Counted from the stretch's first letter, positions 17,548 through 27,770 are shown. The stretch is DNA of 64,000 bases from Jeotgalibaca sp. MA1X17-3 (GCF_021513155.1 NZ_CP090983.1:1-64000), one strand, 5' to 3'. Notes: generated by a model from the sequence alone, not told the origin. Numbers and translations: made by a program.

Positions 17548-20500
17548 TTATTTTTCTACTTCTTTTCTCTTTGAAAAGAATAAAGCCAAAGCACCACCAA
17601 CTAATAAAAGAGTACCTGCTATTTTTGCAAAAGAAGTAACGATACCGGTATCTGGTAAATGTTCTTCTTTCTTCTCCTTTTCTTCTTTATCTTCTTCTTT
17701 GCTCATTCCATTTTCTGATGACTCTTCATTTTTATCATCTGAGCTAGAGGGAGCTTCCTCTGGTTTCTGTTCCTCAGAAGGAGTTTCTCCTGGCTTCTCG
17801 CTTCCTTCTGCCTCACTTGGAAGGTCATTACCTTTATCAGGTACTTCTTCTCCTTCTGGGGCTTCAGGGTCAATTGGATCTTTAGGTTCTTCCGGCTTTT
17901 CTGGTTTTTCCGGTTTTTCCGGTCCAACTGGCTCTTCCAATTCTGGAGCAATAAAAGCTAAGAATGGTCCCCAAATAATATTCCCTTCTTTATCTCGTTC
18001 AAATGGAATATATTCTAAACTTTCAAAGTTTTTATCCGAAAGTTCAATTCCAGTTTGATTTACTGACTTCTCTCCATCAAAGAAATAATTATTATTGGCT
18101 ATGAGATGAGTAGGATAAGAATCTTTTCCATCATAATCTTTCTGGTACGAAACAAATCCGTCTATTGTAAAATCAACAGGAATGTGTGGATAAGTAGTAA
18201 AGCTTAGATTACGTCCTAAGTTATTAAAGGAAATGTTATCGTATGCTTCCACACCTGGATTACTATTACTAGTGAACCCATCTGCTAAGTTTCCAAAAGC
18301 CATACTATTACGGATTACATGAGGTACATGAATCCCTTCTCCACCTAGTTTAAATCCATTTCCATCTCCACGACCATCATAGTCATAAGAAACGAAACCA
18401 TTATCAAAAGCGATACTATCTTCAATTAAAACCGCTCCAATTTTACCGCTTCCTGCTTTTGTATATAAATCCCAGCCATCATCGATATTATTATAAGCCA
18501 TACATCCACGGAAAACATTTCCTACTCCTGAAGTTAATTTTGCAGCAAATCCATCTGCATTATTATCGGAAGGGTCACGGTTATCAAATGAGTTACAGTT
18601 CAGAATTAAATTATGTGAGGGCCAATCTTCAATATTAGCTGATTGGTCCGTTCGACTAATCTGTAGTCCTGTATCTCCATTCTCATAAAAATTTGCCTGT
18701 TCAATTACGTTATGACTTCCTCCAACGATAAAGCCACGTGTATTAGGAGCACTTCGACGGAAATCAATCCCTTTTATGTGCCAATAGTCTCCACTTAAGA
18801 TAACCCCTTCTGTTTTTCGATCAAAATCTAATACGGGGTTAGCTTCTTCAGCTGCTATTAAATATTTCATAGCTTCTTTCGTTCCATCATTATACTTTTC
18901 AATATTTAGATGAGAACTACGAAGATAGACACCATCATGAACAATTATTTTTTGACCTGGAAGAACGAATTCCACTGCTGTATCCAGGCTTAATGGATCT
19001 TCAATCGTTCCAGTTGAACCATATTTCCCCTCTGGTGAAACATGAATATCTCCTTGATACGTTCTATTTTCAACTGTGAAATTTTTGACTACCTTGTCAT
19101 AAGAAGTTAGAAATTGGGTATCCTCTGGTAAGAAAGATATACTAAAATTCGTAAAGCCTTTCTGAATTTCTACGGGGATATTTACCTCATTGCCAGCTAA
19201 GACTTCTAAGTCAGCTTTTAGAACCTCTTGACTTTTTTTGACTGTAACCGTTCCGTCAACATTTGCTAAGAAACGTAGCTGATAATCATTTAAAGGCGTT
19301 TTATCTAAAGAGGTTATCGTTACATTAGGCTCTACTGCTATAGCAGGAGGATTTACTTTTGGAGCATCTGTTGCTGCCTTTGTTACTGTAAAATTAATAT
19401 CACTAACCTCGATTGTAGCTAATCGAGCAGTATAAAAACCAACATATAGTTTAGAATCTTGTGTTTGTAAAATTTCTGGTTCAAAAATTATTTCTTCTTC
19501 CCCATTATTCAAGCTTCCTACATAACCACTATTGGTTTTCTTTAATGTTAAACGGTGCATACCAGTTGGTTTACTTTCTTCCAACATTATATTTTTAATT
19601 CCTTGGCTTCCAGCTCCATCTGGAGTATCCACACCTGTCCGAGCAAACAACTGAATCCCATTCGGATTACGAGTGGAACCGCTAAATCCACCTATTGCAG
19701 CAATATTTGAAGCAAAAACACTAGAATCATTTGCATTGCCAATAGCATCCCGAGCCATAATCCCAAAGGATTCCTGTCCATCGTGGGGGTCTTTGGCATA
19801 ATTTTTAACATCAATATTTGCTGAGAGTACAAAATTATCTTCTTTTGCATCTATCTCCGTGTAATAGAAGGAAATTCCATCGTGATCTCCAGTAATTTTC
19901 CCACCGCCTTCTAAAGCTACCACTTTAATTGTTCCGTTATTTTGAACTTCTACATAATTTTTTTCCTGATTGGATGACTGTCCAAATCGAATCGTTTTCC
20001 ATTCAAGGGTAACAGGATCAATAACAGAAACTTGTAATTCTATTGGTTTAATATACTTATCTTTTGCATGTATCTTAATAGCATACGTTCCTTTTTTATC
20101 TAACGTAGGTACCTCTAAAGAATACTCTGATTCTGGAAGTTCTTCTGTATCTCCATTATCATATTCTTTTGCAAGCACTAGCCCCTCTTTATCAAAAGAC
20201 TCTCCTACTGTGTAGGTAGTTTTTGGATAGCTTGTTACTGTAATTCCAATCATTTCCTTTTCTTTGACTGTCAATTCAAGTTGGACCTCTTTTCCTTTAT
20301 ACATGAAAGAAATTGTTTTATTTCCAGCCGTTGTTGTATCTAATTCCGAAGTGGTAAAGTCTCCTTTCATTAGGCGTACTTTTGTCCCATCACTATAATG
20401 AGCATAAATTACCAATCCATCTAAATCTATTTCATCGCCCAAATAATAAACAGTAATTTCTGGCTTTTGAGTAATTTCTAATTTTGTTAAAGAAGCATCA

Positions 20501-22380
20501 TGTACTTCTATTGAAAAAGAAATCTTTGCTTCTGGAGTTTCTGTAGAAGTAATCACTACATTTTGTTTTCCTGCTTTTGTAAAAAATTCTTCTACTTCAA
20601 ATTTATATAATTCTCTTTCCAAAATAGCAGTTTCCCCATTATTATAAGTTGCCTCTACGACTAGTCCATCTTCTTCAAATTGATCTCCTAAATAATAATT
20701 AGTCCGAGCAGGAAGATAGACGATATTCATGTCCACAACAGTAAGTGCATCGATTGTAATGGGTACTTGTCTCGTTTTTCCACCATAATGAACGGTGATC
20801 ACATTTTCACCAGCTTGACTGCTATTGAATCCGGTAATAATGATATCAGATACATCCACATTTTCAATGGTTCCATCAGAATAATGAGCTGTTACATTGA
20901 ATCCCTCTATATCTAGTTTTTCATTCACTAAATAAGTTGTTTTCATTTGATCTGTATTTACTTCTAGAGAAGAAATGGTTCGAGTGTCTACTTGAATACT
21001 AAAATCTTGGAAAGTAACTTCTGCATCGCGAGCTACAAAAAGGCCGGCGTGCACGTTACCAGAAAATAATTCATCCATAGATACTGTTTCTTCTACTCCA
21101 TTTACGTTTAATACATATACTTCCCCGAGCTTTTTAATGGAAAGGTCATATTCTTCTCCAGTACTAGGCATATTGATTCCATCTATCGCATCCAATTTTG
21201 TTTGTCCATCTGCTTGTTTGTAGAACCCTTTCATAACCGTATCCAAAGCACCAACTGCTATATAATTTGAACTGGATGTCATTGAATCACCATGCTCAGC
21301 AACTTCATCGCGAAGCATAATCCCAAAAGATTTTTGATTAGGAGTACTGATTCCAGCCGTCTGATTAAATTGTTTAACAATGGCTTTAGCCTTTACTTCA
21401 AAGTTAGCTTCAGCGGGAAGGGTATCGAAATAATAGGAGATTCCTTCATCACTTGAAGATATTTTCCCACCAGTAGCAACCATTGTAATGGATCCGTCTT
21501 CATGAAAAACGGGTGGTTCATTCTTGTTAGAAGAAGTATTGCTTCCAAAAGCACTAAATTGCCAATCGCCTATTTCTGGAATAATCTCTTCTTCGATTTC
21601 TAATGAAATATTACTGTAAACGACTTCTGTGTTTCTGGAAGTAAATAATCCTGCATAATGAATTTCTCCAGTATAATCTTCTATCATAATCTGTTCATCA
21701 TCAATCTCTAATATAATAAGAGAACCCATTTTTTTCATTTTTAATTCATAGGTACTACCATTTTCTGGCATATTAAACATTTGACTTAATTCAATTTTTT
21801 CTAATGCAGTTCCTTGCCTGGCAAAGGCTTTCAATGTTTTATCTAATGCACCTATTGATAGATGATTGCCGTTTGCATACTCTGTTCCATGCAAATCTTC
21901 ATAAACCTCATCACGAAGCATCATTCCAAAAGAAACTTGATTATTGGAATCAAAGGAAACTACAGATGCCGTTACAGAGAATTCAAAGTTGGCATCTTCT
22001 GGAATATCTTGAAAATAATAAGCAATACCATCTGTTGAACTTGATATCTTTCCCCGATTATTAGAACTACGCATCCTTACTGATCCATCTTCATTTTCAG
22101 TAATTTCAAAGTTTTCAGAATTAATTTTATCTTGACCACCTACGTCCCCAAAAATATTCCCGTTCCAATTACTAGAAATAGAAGTTATTGGACCTTCTTT
22201 ATCATCCATCAAAGCCTCAATGGTATCGGTTACATTTTCTTCTGAAATAATTTCTTCTGTGTTTATTTCATCTGTACTTTCTGTTTCTGTTGCGAGAACT
22301 GTAAGAGGTAATACAGGCTGTAAGAGTAGTAAGGTCGATAAAAAAATTTTACTCTGTTTCACAAAATGTTTTCTTGTCAA
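17548..22380 (-). CDS. LPXTG-anchored PL9-type pectate lyase, multidomain
   Basis: A 1610-residue surface protein. Residues 1-31 are a signal peptide. Three similar modules of about 200 residues follow (about 70-265, 275-470 and 785-985), each with GKISSSxxGIxYYF and SFGIMLRDE-like blocks. Between the second and third copies are four Ig-like group 3 domains (IEGFNVTAHYSDGT type). A right-handed beta-helix (about 1085-1470) has the family 9 polysaccharide lyase core DNNADGFAAKLTSG and YNNIDDGWDLYTK, with the likely catalytic lysine in AAKL and calcium-binding aspartates. A PEKPEKP-rich wall spacer precedes LPDTG near residue 1575, a hydrophobic helix and KRKEVEK. It should cleave polygalacturonate at the cell surface, anchored by the nearby sortase A. 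Confidence 0.88.
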   Translation of the reverse strand: MTRKHFVKQSKIFLSTLLLLQPVLPLTVLATETESTDEINTEEIISEENVTDTIEALMDDKEGPITSISSNWNGNIFGDVGGQDKINSENFEITENEDGSVRMRSSNNRGKISSSTDGIAYYFQDIPEDANFEFSVTASVVSFDSNNQVSFGMMLRDEVYEDLHGTEYANGNHLSIGALDKTLKAFARQGTALEKIELSQMFNMPENGSTYELKMKKMGSLIILEIDDEQIMIEDYTGEIHYAGLFTSRNTEVVYSNISLEIEEEIIPEIGDWQFSAFGSNTSSNKNEPPVFHEDGSITMVATGGKISSSDEGISYYFDTLPAEANFEVKAKAIVKQFNQTAGISTPNQKSFGIMLRDEVAEHGDSMTSSSNYIAVGALDTVMKGFYKQADGQTKLDAIDGINMPSTGEEYDLSIKKLGEVYVLNVNGVEETVSMDELFSGNVHAGLFVARDAEVTFQDFSIQVDTRTISSLEVNTDQMKTTYLVNEKLDIEGFNVTAHYSDGTIENVDVSDIIITGFNSSQAGENVITVHYGGKTRQVPITIDALTVVDMNIVYLPARTNYYLGDQFEEDGLVVEATYNNGETAILERELYKFEVEEFFTKAGKQNVVITSTETPEAKISFSIEVHDASLTKLEITQKPEITVYYLGDEIDLDGLVIYAHYSDGTKVRLMKGDFTTSELDTTTAGNKTISFMYKGKEVQLELTVKEKEMIGITVTSYPKTTYTVGESFDKEGLVLAKEYDNGDTEELPESEYSLEVPTLDKKGTYAIKIHAKDKYIKPIELQVSVIDPVTLEWKTIRFGQSSNQEKNYVEVQNNGTIKVVALEGGGKITGDHDGISFYYTEIDAKEDNFVLSANIDVKNYAKDPHDGQESFGIMARDAIGNANDSSVFASNIAAIGGFSGSTRNPNGIQLFARTGVDTPDGAGSQGIKNIMLEESKPTGMHRLTLKKTNSGYVGSLNNGEEEIIFEPEILQTQDSKLYVGFYTARLATIEVSDINFTVTKAATDAPKVNPPAIAVEPNVTITSLDKTPLNDYQLRFLANVDGTVTVKKSQEVLKADLEVLAGNEVNIPVEIQKGFTNFSISFLPEDTQFLTSYDKVVKNFTVENRTYQGDIHVSPEGKYGSTGTIEDPLSLDTAVEFVLPGQKIIVHDGVYLRSSHLNIEKYNDGTKEAMKYLIAAEEANPVLDFDRKTEGVILSGDYWHIKGIDFRRSAPNTRGFIVGGSHNVIEQANFYENGDTGLQISRTDQSANIEDWPSHNLILNCNSFDNRDPSDNNADGFAAKLTSGVGNVFRGCMAYNNIDDGWDLYTKAGSGKIGAVLIEDSIAFDNGFVSYDYDGRGDGNGFKLGGEGIHVPHVIRNSMAFGNLADGFTSNSNPGVEAYDNISFNNLGRNLSFTTYPHIPVDFTIDGFVSYQKDYDGKDSYPTHLIANNNYFFDGEKSVNQTGIELSDKNFESLEYIPFERDKEGNIIWGPFLAFIAPELEEPVGPEKPEKPEKPEEPKDPIDPEAPEGEEVPDKGNDLPSEAEGSEKPGETPSEEQKPEEAPSSSDDKNEESSENGMSKEEDKEEKEKKEEHLPDTGIVTSFAKIAGTLLLVGGALALFFSKRKEVEK

Positions 22381-22678
22381 ATCCGTTCCTCCTTATAATT
22401 TTTCATATAGTCCATCTAAACATAGCCAGTCCTTCTATCTCCCTTCTCCAGTAAAATAAGTTTAGATGAAGAAGAAAGTCTCATAAAAGTTAATCATGTA
22501 AACCCTTACGAAGTCCTTTCTTACTAATCTTAAGCTACCTCTCGCATTCCAAACATAATCACTTCCTTAGATAAGATTGAAATAAAGATTACAAGCGATA
22601 TTTTAAAGAATAATTTACATTTTATAACGAAAAAAGTTATGATAGAGAAGATAGCAATTTAGTAGAGGAGGAAGCTTC

Positions 22679-23161
22679 ATGCAATATTATATTAAGCAAC
22701 AAATTTTTTCTTGGAATGATCGATTTACAGTAAAAGATCATTTTGGCAATGATATTTATTTTGTAGAAGGTGCATTTTTTTCATGGGGAAAAAAGCTTAG
22801 TATGTCCGATTCTTTTGGAAATGAAGTTCTTTATATAAAACAAAATATTTGGAATTTCCTTCCAAATTATTCTTTATTTATAGGGGATGAAGAAATTGCA
22901 ACTGTGAGAAAAGAATTATCTTTTTTCCGTCCCAACTACTCTATTCAAGGTCCTAATTGGGATGTTGATGGTTCTGTATGGGCTCATGATTACCAAATTT
23001 TGAATAACAACGAATTAATTGCTACCGTAAGTAAAGAATGGTTTACTTGGGGTGACTCCTATTCCCTTGATATTCATGATGAAAATCATTCTTTATTAGC
23101 TCTTGGAATCATTATTGTCATTGACTGTGTAATGGCAGCACAACAATCGTCTAGCACTTAG
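22679..23161 (+). CDS. LURP-one-related (tubby C-terminal-like) family protein
   Basis: A 160-residue protein made of repeated beta-hairpins (FTVKDHFGNDIYFVEG, LSMSDSFGNEVLYI, YQILNNNELIATVSKEW), which is the pattern of LURP-one-related / YxjI proteins with a tubby-like fold. A C-terminal hydrophobic stretch (LLALGIIIVIDCVMA) resembles the buried central helix of the fold. The cellular role in bacteria is not known. The start follows GGAGGAAGCTTC. It is monocistronic and unrelated in function to the pectin genes as far as can be seen. Confidence 0.78.
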   Translation: MQYYIKQQIFSWNDRFTVKDHFGNDIYFVEGAFFSWGKKLSMSDSFGNEVLYIKQNIWNFLPNYSLFIGDEEIATVRKELSFFRPNYSIQGPNWDVDGSVWAHDYQILNNNELIATVSKEWFTWGDSYSLDIHDENHSLLALGIIIVIDCVMAAQQSSST

Positions 23162-23181
23162 TATTTTTTATAAAAGAATAC

Positions 23182-23226
23182 AAAAAACAAACCTTCCAAA
23201 AGAATCTTTGGAAAGTTTGTTTTTTT
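23182..23226. terminator. bidirectional terminator
   Basis: AACAAACCTTCCAAA pairs with TTTGGAAAGTTTGTT and is followed by a T run. It lies between the LURP-one-like gene and the first GH105 gene, which converge. Confidence 0.88.
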
Positions 23227-23230
23227 AAAA

Positions 23231-24340
23231 TTAAACTTCTAAGTAGTCATACAAAGACATAGCTGCAAAAAGAAAAGCACCTACACCATGTAAATCATCA
23301 ATCGAAGTCGGGCGATTTACATAGTAATCATATAATCCTGCAGATGTACCAATACAAATCCCTTTCACGTGAAGTTTATCTCCATTTTCTTCAGTCATAT
23401 GTTCCAATAAACCTTCAAACCCTTTAAACAGATTTTCTTCATATTTTTCATCTATATAACCATGTTGTAACGCCTTCGCCATCGTATATAAATACAGGGA
23501 AGAACTAGATGATTCTAGCCAATTATCTTCCTGATCTCCTTTGTCTACCATCTGATACCAAAGACCACTCTCTTCATCCTGGAATCGGACTACATTTTCA
23601 ATATATTTTGCAATCTCACCTGGTAATTCTTCTTGGCCTTGATACGTATCACCAATTGCTTCCAAAATATCAATTAAAGCAGTTCCATACCAACCAACTG
23701 ATCTCCCCCAAAACTCAGGAGAACAACCTGTTTCTGGATTTGCCCAAGGCTGAATTTTTTTCTCATCCCAAGCATGGTACAACAATCCCGTTTCTAGATC
23801 AGTCATATGTTTACGCATCAATTTTTCTTGATAAAGCACTAAAGAGATTAAATCTTTTTCATGAAATTGGTTTGCATATTTTACTAGGAAAGGTCCTGCC
23901 ATATATAATCCATCCAACCACATTTGATATGGGTATTTATCTTTATGCCAGAAGCCATTTTCAGAAGTGCGATTCACAGTGTCAATAATACTACGTAGTT
24001 TTCGAGCAGCAATCATATATTTCTCATGACCGGTTTCTTCATACAGTTTGAATAGTAAGATTCCTACTTGAATAGAGTCCAATTGATCTCTTTCATAAAC
24101 GAAATTTCCTTCATTATCAATTAATTCATCATAGTATCCTTTTATATAATCAAAGTATTCAGCATTGCCTGTAGCTTCCCAAACTTGTAGCATTCCCATT
24201 AAAAATACACTTTGGTGATAGTGAAATCTCATTGCTGGCGGTAACTCTGCAGGAGTATATTTCTCCATCAACGTTCGACAAGATTTCTCTGCAACCTCTA
24301 GTACTTTTTCTTTTGTCAAGTGTGTTGTATGATTCATCAT
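23231..24340 (-). CDS. GH105 unsaturated rhamnogalacturonyl/glucuronyl hydrolase
   Basis: An (alpha/alpha)6-barrel enzyme of 369 residues from ATG 24340. The GH105 signature FWHKDKYPYQMWLDGLYM holds the proton-donor aspartate, which falls at residue 143 with this start, the same number as in Bacillus YteR. WGRSVGWYG and HAWDEK blocks are also present. There is no signal peptide, so it works in the cytoplasm, removing the unsaturated uronate from the end of lyase products. An ATG at 24346 is only 3 bases from GAGGAG and is less likely. It lies after a terminator that follows the ABC transporter genes. Confidence 0.9.
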   Translation of the reverse strand: MMNHTTHLTKEKVLEVAEKSCRTLMEKYTPAELPPAMRFHYHQSVFLMGMLQVWEATGNAEYFDYIKGYYDELIDNEGNFVYERDQLDSIQVGILLFKLYEETGHEKYMIAARKLRSIIDTVNRTSENGFWHKDKYPYQMWLDGLYMAGPFLVKYANQFHEKDLISLVLYQEKLMRKHMTDLETGLLYHAWDEKKIQPWANPETGCSPEFWGRSVGWYGTALIDILEAIGDTYQGQEELPGEIAKYIENVVRFQDEESGLWYQMVDKGDQEDNWLESSSSSLYLYTMAKALQHGYIDEKYEENLFKGFEGLLEHMTEENGDKLHVKGICIGTSAGLYDYYVNRPTSIDDLHGVGAFLFAAMSLYDYLEV

Positions 24341-24394
24341 TGGCATTTTCTCCTCTAATTTTTCATTTTTTATTTATTTCTTTAAAAACAGATT

Positions 24395-24424
24395 GGGGTT
24401 GGGACAAATGTCCCAGCCCCTTTT
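24395..24424 (-). terminator. terminator downstream of the CUT1 transporter (GTTGGGAC type)
   Basis: GGGGTTGGGACA and TGTCCCAGCCCC pair perfectly apart from one G-U and are flanked by A and T rich runs. It is nearly the same hairpin as at 15849-15880. It separates the transporter genes from GH105, so GH105 has readthrough or its own promoter. Confidence 0.85.
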
Positions 24425-24454
24425 CTGTATATTTTATAATGATTAAGTACTTTC

Positions 24455-25828
24455 TTATTCAAAAGCATCCTTGTATTTTGCTGCAGAGGCTTCAATTGAT
24501 TCTGCCCATTCGGCTAAGAATTCTTCTACAGTCATGTCACCAGCCATTACAGACTGAATACCTGCATCTACTTGGTTATCCAAGATAGAACGATAGTCTG
24601 GTAGGTAGAATGGCGGCTCATATAATTCAGTAGTTGGATCGTCATAAACAGAGAACGCAACTTTCAAGTGTTGTGCATCTTGAATCCAGGCTTGATCCAT
24701 TACATCACTATTAGTAGGAATTTGGCCTACTTTTTCATTCCAGTAACTTTGACTTTCAGCATTATTCAAAAATTCAGCTAGTTTGAAAGCTTCTTCGGGG
24801 TGTTCCGTACCAGCAAATAGAGAAATACCAATTGTATTTCCACCTTCTACTACATAGTTCCCTTTTTCAGATTTTGGAAGTGGAATAGCTTCAAATTGAT
24901 CTGGCTCCAACGCCTTGCTATGTTCACCAAATGAACCAATATTGTGGTGTACCATCGCTGCTTTTCCAGTATCAAAAGTTGCTACCATTTCTTTATAGCC
25001 ATTCGTAATATCACTTTGTGGTGTGTTCTTTTGATATAATTCAAAGTATTTTTTCAAAAAATCTACGTGCATTGGATCGTCAATCGTCGCTTGACCATCT
25101 TCTTTTACATAGTCTGTAATTCCTGAATACGCATACATCAGACGTTGCAACTGTAATGATCCACCAGCTCCACCGCGAATCGTGTATCCATATACGTCAT
25201 CGGTCGTCATTTCATCTACATCTTTAAAGAATTCATCCCATGTTTCTGGAGCTTCAATTCCAGCTTCTTTGAATAGGTCCTCACGAATCCAGATAATATC
25301 TAGATTTTGTGTATACGGAATTCCATACAATCCGCCATCACGAACGATTTCTTTATTGAAGTCGATTGCTCCTTGGTTAATTTTTCCATTTAGATCAGAA
25401 TCTTTAAACAAATCATCTAGCGGATACAATGCTTCTCGAATGGAATATTCTGGTAACCAACTTGTTTGAATAGAAGCTACATCCGGAGTATCTTTAGCTG
25501 CAATTGCTGCATCAATTTTTGATTTTGCATCATTTTTTGGTAAACCAAAGTATTCTACTGTAATATTTTCATTTTCATCTTCAAAACGAGAAATCAGTTC
25601 TTCCCATATAGGTGTTCGATCCGGACCAGCATTTTCATCCCAGAATGAAAGTTTTACTTTTTCAGTACTAACTGTCTCTTTACTGGATGATATCGCTGTA
25701 TCTGTACTAGGTGCTTCACTCGTACTTCCACTATCAGCCGTTCCTCCTGTATTTCCGCCTCCACATGCAGCTAGCAACATTGCACTTGCAAGTGTAATCC
25801 CAAATACTTTTCTTTTTCCTGTGAACAT
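24455..25828 (-). CDS. sugar ABC transporter substrate-binding lipoprotein (CUT1)
   Basis: A 457-residue family 1 extracellular solute-binding protein. The lipobox is LLAAC with cysteine at residue 22, followed by a Gly/Ser/Thr-rich linker. Family blocks are ENITVEYFGLP, TPDVASIQTSWLPEY and GNTIGISLFAGTEHPEEAFKL. It should capture oligosaccharides outside the cell. It follows two permease genes and lies beside GH105 and the YesMN-like regulators, so products of pectin or rhamnogalacturonan cleavage are the likely cargo. Confidence 0.92.
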   Translation of the reverse strand: MFTGKRKVFGITLASAMLLAACGGGNTGGTADSGSTSEAPSTDTAISSSKETVSTEKVKLSFWDENAGPDRTPIWEELISRFEDENENITVEYFGLPKNDAKSKIDAAIAAKDTPDVASIQTSWLPEYSIREALYPLDDLFKDSDLNGKINQGAIDFNKEIVRDGGLYGIPYTQNLDIIWIREDLFKEAGIEAPETWDEFFKDVDEMTTDDVYGYTIRGGAGGSLQLQRLMYAYSGITDYVKEDGQATIDDPMHVDFLKKYFELYQKNTPQSDITNGYKEMVATFDTGKAAMVHHNIGSFGEHSKALEPDQFEAIPLPKSEKGNYVVEGGNTIGISLFAGTEHPEEAFKLAEFLNNAESQSYWNEKVGQIPTNSDVMDQAWIQDAQHLKVAFSVYDDPTTELYEPPFYLPDYRSILDNQVDAGIQSVMAGDMTVEEFLAEWAESIEASAAKYKDAFE

Positions 25829-25848
25829 TTCTTTACCCCCTATTTTTT

Positions 25849-26685
25849 TTAGCCTTTTACAGCTCCGCCCATTCCATTTACTAAATGTTTTTGAGCAATT
25901 GAAAACAGAATAATGGATGGGATTAAAGCAATAATACTACCTGCTGCAAGAGCACCGTAGTTTACATTAAATTCTCCCATCATGAAACTTAATCCAACTG
26001 GCAAAGTAAATTTCCCTTGATTGTTTGTAAGCATCAACGCCAGTAAGAATTCGTTCCATGCATATACAAATATATTTACGCTGGTAGCAACAATTCCCGG
26101 AATCAAAAGAGGTAGAATAACTTTTGATAATGTTTGCATTCTGGTCGCTCCATCTATAGAAGCAGCTTCTTCTAATTCTTTTGGAATATTAGCAATAAAT
26201 CCACTCATTAGAATAGCATTGAAAGGAACTTGTACCGCCGAATAAATTAATATCAAAGATAGTGGATTACTAATTAACCCTAAATTACTAAAGATGATAA
26301 ACAAAGGAATAATTAACATAGAACGAGGAATGAACTGAGTCATCAAAAGTAAAAGCATGAATGCTCGTTTGCCTTTAAACTCATATCGTCCTAAAGCATA
26401 TCCTGCCAAGATGGACATCAGAACTGTAAAAATTACGGTGCTGACTGCTACTAAAAAGCTATTGCCAAAATACGTATCAAAACCTACATCCGTCCAAGCA
26501 TTAACAAAGTTATCTGTCGTAATACTACTAGGGAAGTATTGAACGGGTGTGCGAATAATATCGCCTTCTGGTTTAAATGCTGTGTTTAATGTCCAATAAA
26601 TTGGAAAAACAGTCCAGACTAACATAAGTGTCATGGGAAGTTGAAACGTTAGAAACCGATCTACTTTCCTATTTTTTGTAAACAT
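25849..26685 (-). CDS. sugar ABC transporter permease (MalG-like)
   Basis: A 278-residue permease with six membrane helices and the EAA loop EELEEAASIDGATRMQ, typical of the MalG half of CUT1 transporters. The C-terminal GGAVKG ending is also typical. It starts 3 bases after the stop of the MalF-like gene. Together they form the channel used by the binding protein encoded next. Confidence 0.93.
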   Translation of the reverse strand: MFTKNRKVDRFLTFQLPMTLMLVWTVFPIYWTLNTAFKPEGDIIRTPVQYFPSSITTDNFVNAWTDVGFDTYFGNSFLVAVSTVIFTVLMSILAGYALGRYEFKGKRAFMLLLLMTQFIPRSMLIIPLFIIFSNLGLISNPLSLILIYSAVQVPFNAILMSGFIANIPKELEEAASIDGATRMQTLSKVILPLLIPGIVATSVNIFVYAWNEFLLALMLTNNQGKFTLPVGLSFMMGEFNVNYGALAAGSIIALIPSIILFSIAQKHLVNGMGGAVKG

Positions 26686-26688
26686 ATT

Positions 26689-27618
26689 CTACTCCTCCTC
26701 AAATCCTGAAATCTTCAGATACACCGCTGCTACAATGGTTAAAATAATGAAGGCAACTACCGTTAAGGCAGAACCATAACCAAAGTTGGTTCCATGTACT
26801 GCTGTATTAGCAATGTACATAGCATACGTAGTCGTTGAATGGGCAGGACCACCACCTGTTAAGTTGTACAACAGGTCGACATTATTAAATTCCCAAACTG
26901 TACGTAAAAGCGTTGTCAAAACAATCGTCCGTTTCAGTTGAGGTAAAGTGATATAAACAAGTTGCTGGAAACGTGATGCTCCATCTACTCTTGCTGCTTC
27001 ATACAAATCTACCGGGATATTTTGTAAAGAAGCAAGTAAGGTAACAGCAAAGAAAGGAAGTCCGCGCCACAGTTCTGCAATAACAACTGCTACAAAAGCG
27101 CTGCCTGTGCTTGCTAGAAACGCAAGTGGTCGATCAATGATTCCTAATCTCATAAGAATGTCATTAAATACACCCATATGCTCGTTATACATTAACATCC
27201 ACATTACTGAAGTTAAAACTCCTGAAATTGCCCATGGAATAAATGCAACGGCTCTAATTAATCCTCTTAATCTAAATGTTTGATTTAAAAGTAGTGCAAT
27301 ACCTAATCCAAAAGTTAACTGCAAAATTACTTGAGACAGAACCCATTTCGCACTATTCCATAAGCTAGGAAGAAACAGCTTGTCTTGGGTAAATATTCTA
27401 ATATAATTATCTAACCCTGCAAACCCATCGTAGAATGGTGCTGAGATATCATAATTTTGAAAACTGTAGTAAAAAACAGTTGCCATTGGATAAAATAGAA
27501 AAGCAACGACCATTATTAAAGCAGGCGCTAAAAGTAAGTACGGAACCCAGTTCACTTTTGGCTTGATTGTTTTTTTAGAATTAAATGTTACATTTGTTTT
27601 ACTGATTGTATTTTCCAT
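26689..27618 (-). CDS. sugar ABC transporter permease (MalF-like)
   Basis: A 309-residue permease with six helices, the FYYSFQNYD block after helix 1 and the EAA loop DLYEAARVDGASRFQ. It is the first gene of the transporter operon. GGAGGGAAG precedes the ATG and a palindromic cre-like site lies 28 bases upstream of the start. No ATPase gene is nearby, so a general MsmX-like ATPase elsewhere is implied. Confidence 0.93.
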   Translation of the reverse strand: MENTISKTNVTFNSKKTIKPKVNWVPYLLLAPALIMVVAFLFYPMATVFYYSFQNYDISAPFYDGFAGLDNYIRIFTQDKLFLPSLWNSAKWVLSQVILQLTFGLGIALLLNQTFRLRGLIRAVAFIPWAISGVLTSVMWMLMYNEHMGVFNDILMRLGIIDRPLAFLASTGSAFVAVVIAELWRGLPFFAVTLLASLQNIPVDLYEAARVDGASRFQQLVYITLPQLKRTIVLTTLLRTVWEFNNVDLLYNLTGGGPAHSTTTYAMYIANTAVHGTNFGYGSALTVVAFIILTIVAAVYLKISGFEEE

Positions 27619-27645
27619 TGTCTTCCCTCCTATAAAAAGGATAAC

Positions 27646-27659
27646 AGAAAGCGCTTTCT
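27646..27659 (-). promoter_or_regulatory. cre-like site of the CUT1 transporter operon
   Basis: AGAAAGCGCTTTCT is a perfect 14-base palindrome matching 12 of 14 positions of the cre consensus. It lies 28 bases upstream of the MalF-like start, where CcpA would repress initiation when preferred sugars are present. Confidence 0.65.
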
Positions 27660-27770
27660 ATAAAAATCCAATATCTTTTGATGATTGTATAATTCCTTAC
27701 GATATTCGTGAAAAAAAGTACAATCAGTGTTTTTATGCACATTATTTTCTTTTTTAGTAAGGGTAGTTCC

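Noticed and set aside
22490..22515. A cre site upstream of the lyase gene (TGTAAACCCTTACG)
   Set aside because: The central CG of the consensus is CC here, so the match is only 11 of 14 and the core is lost.
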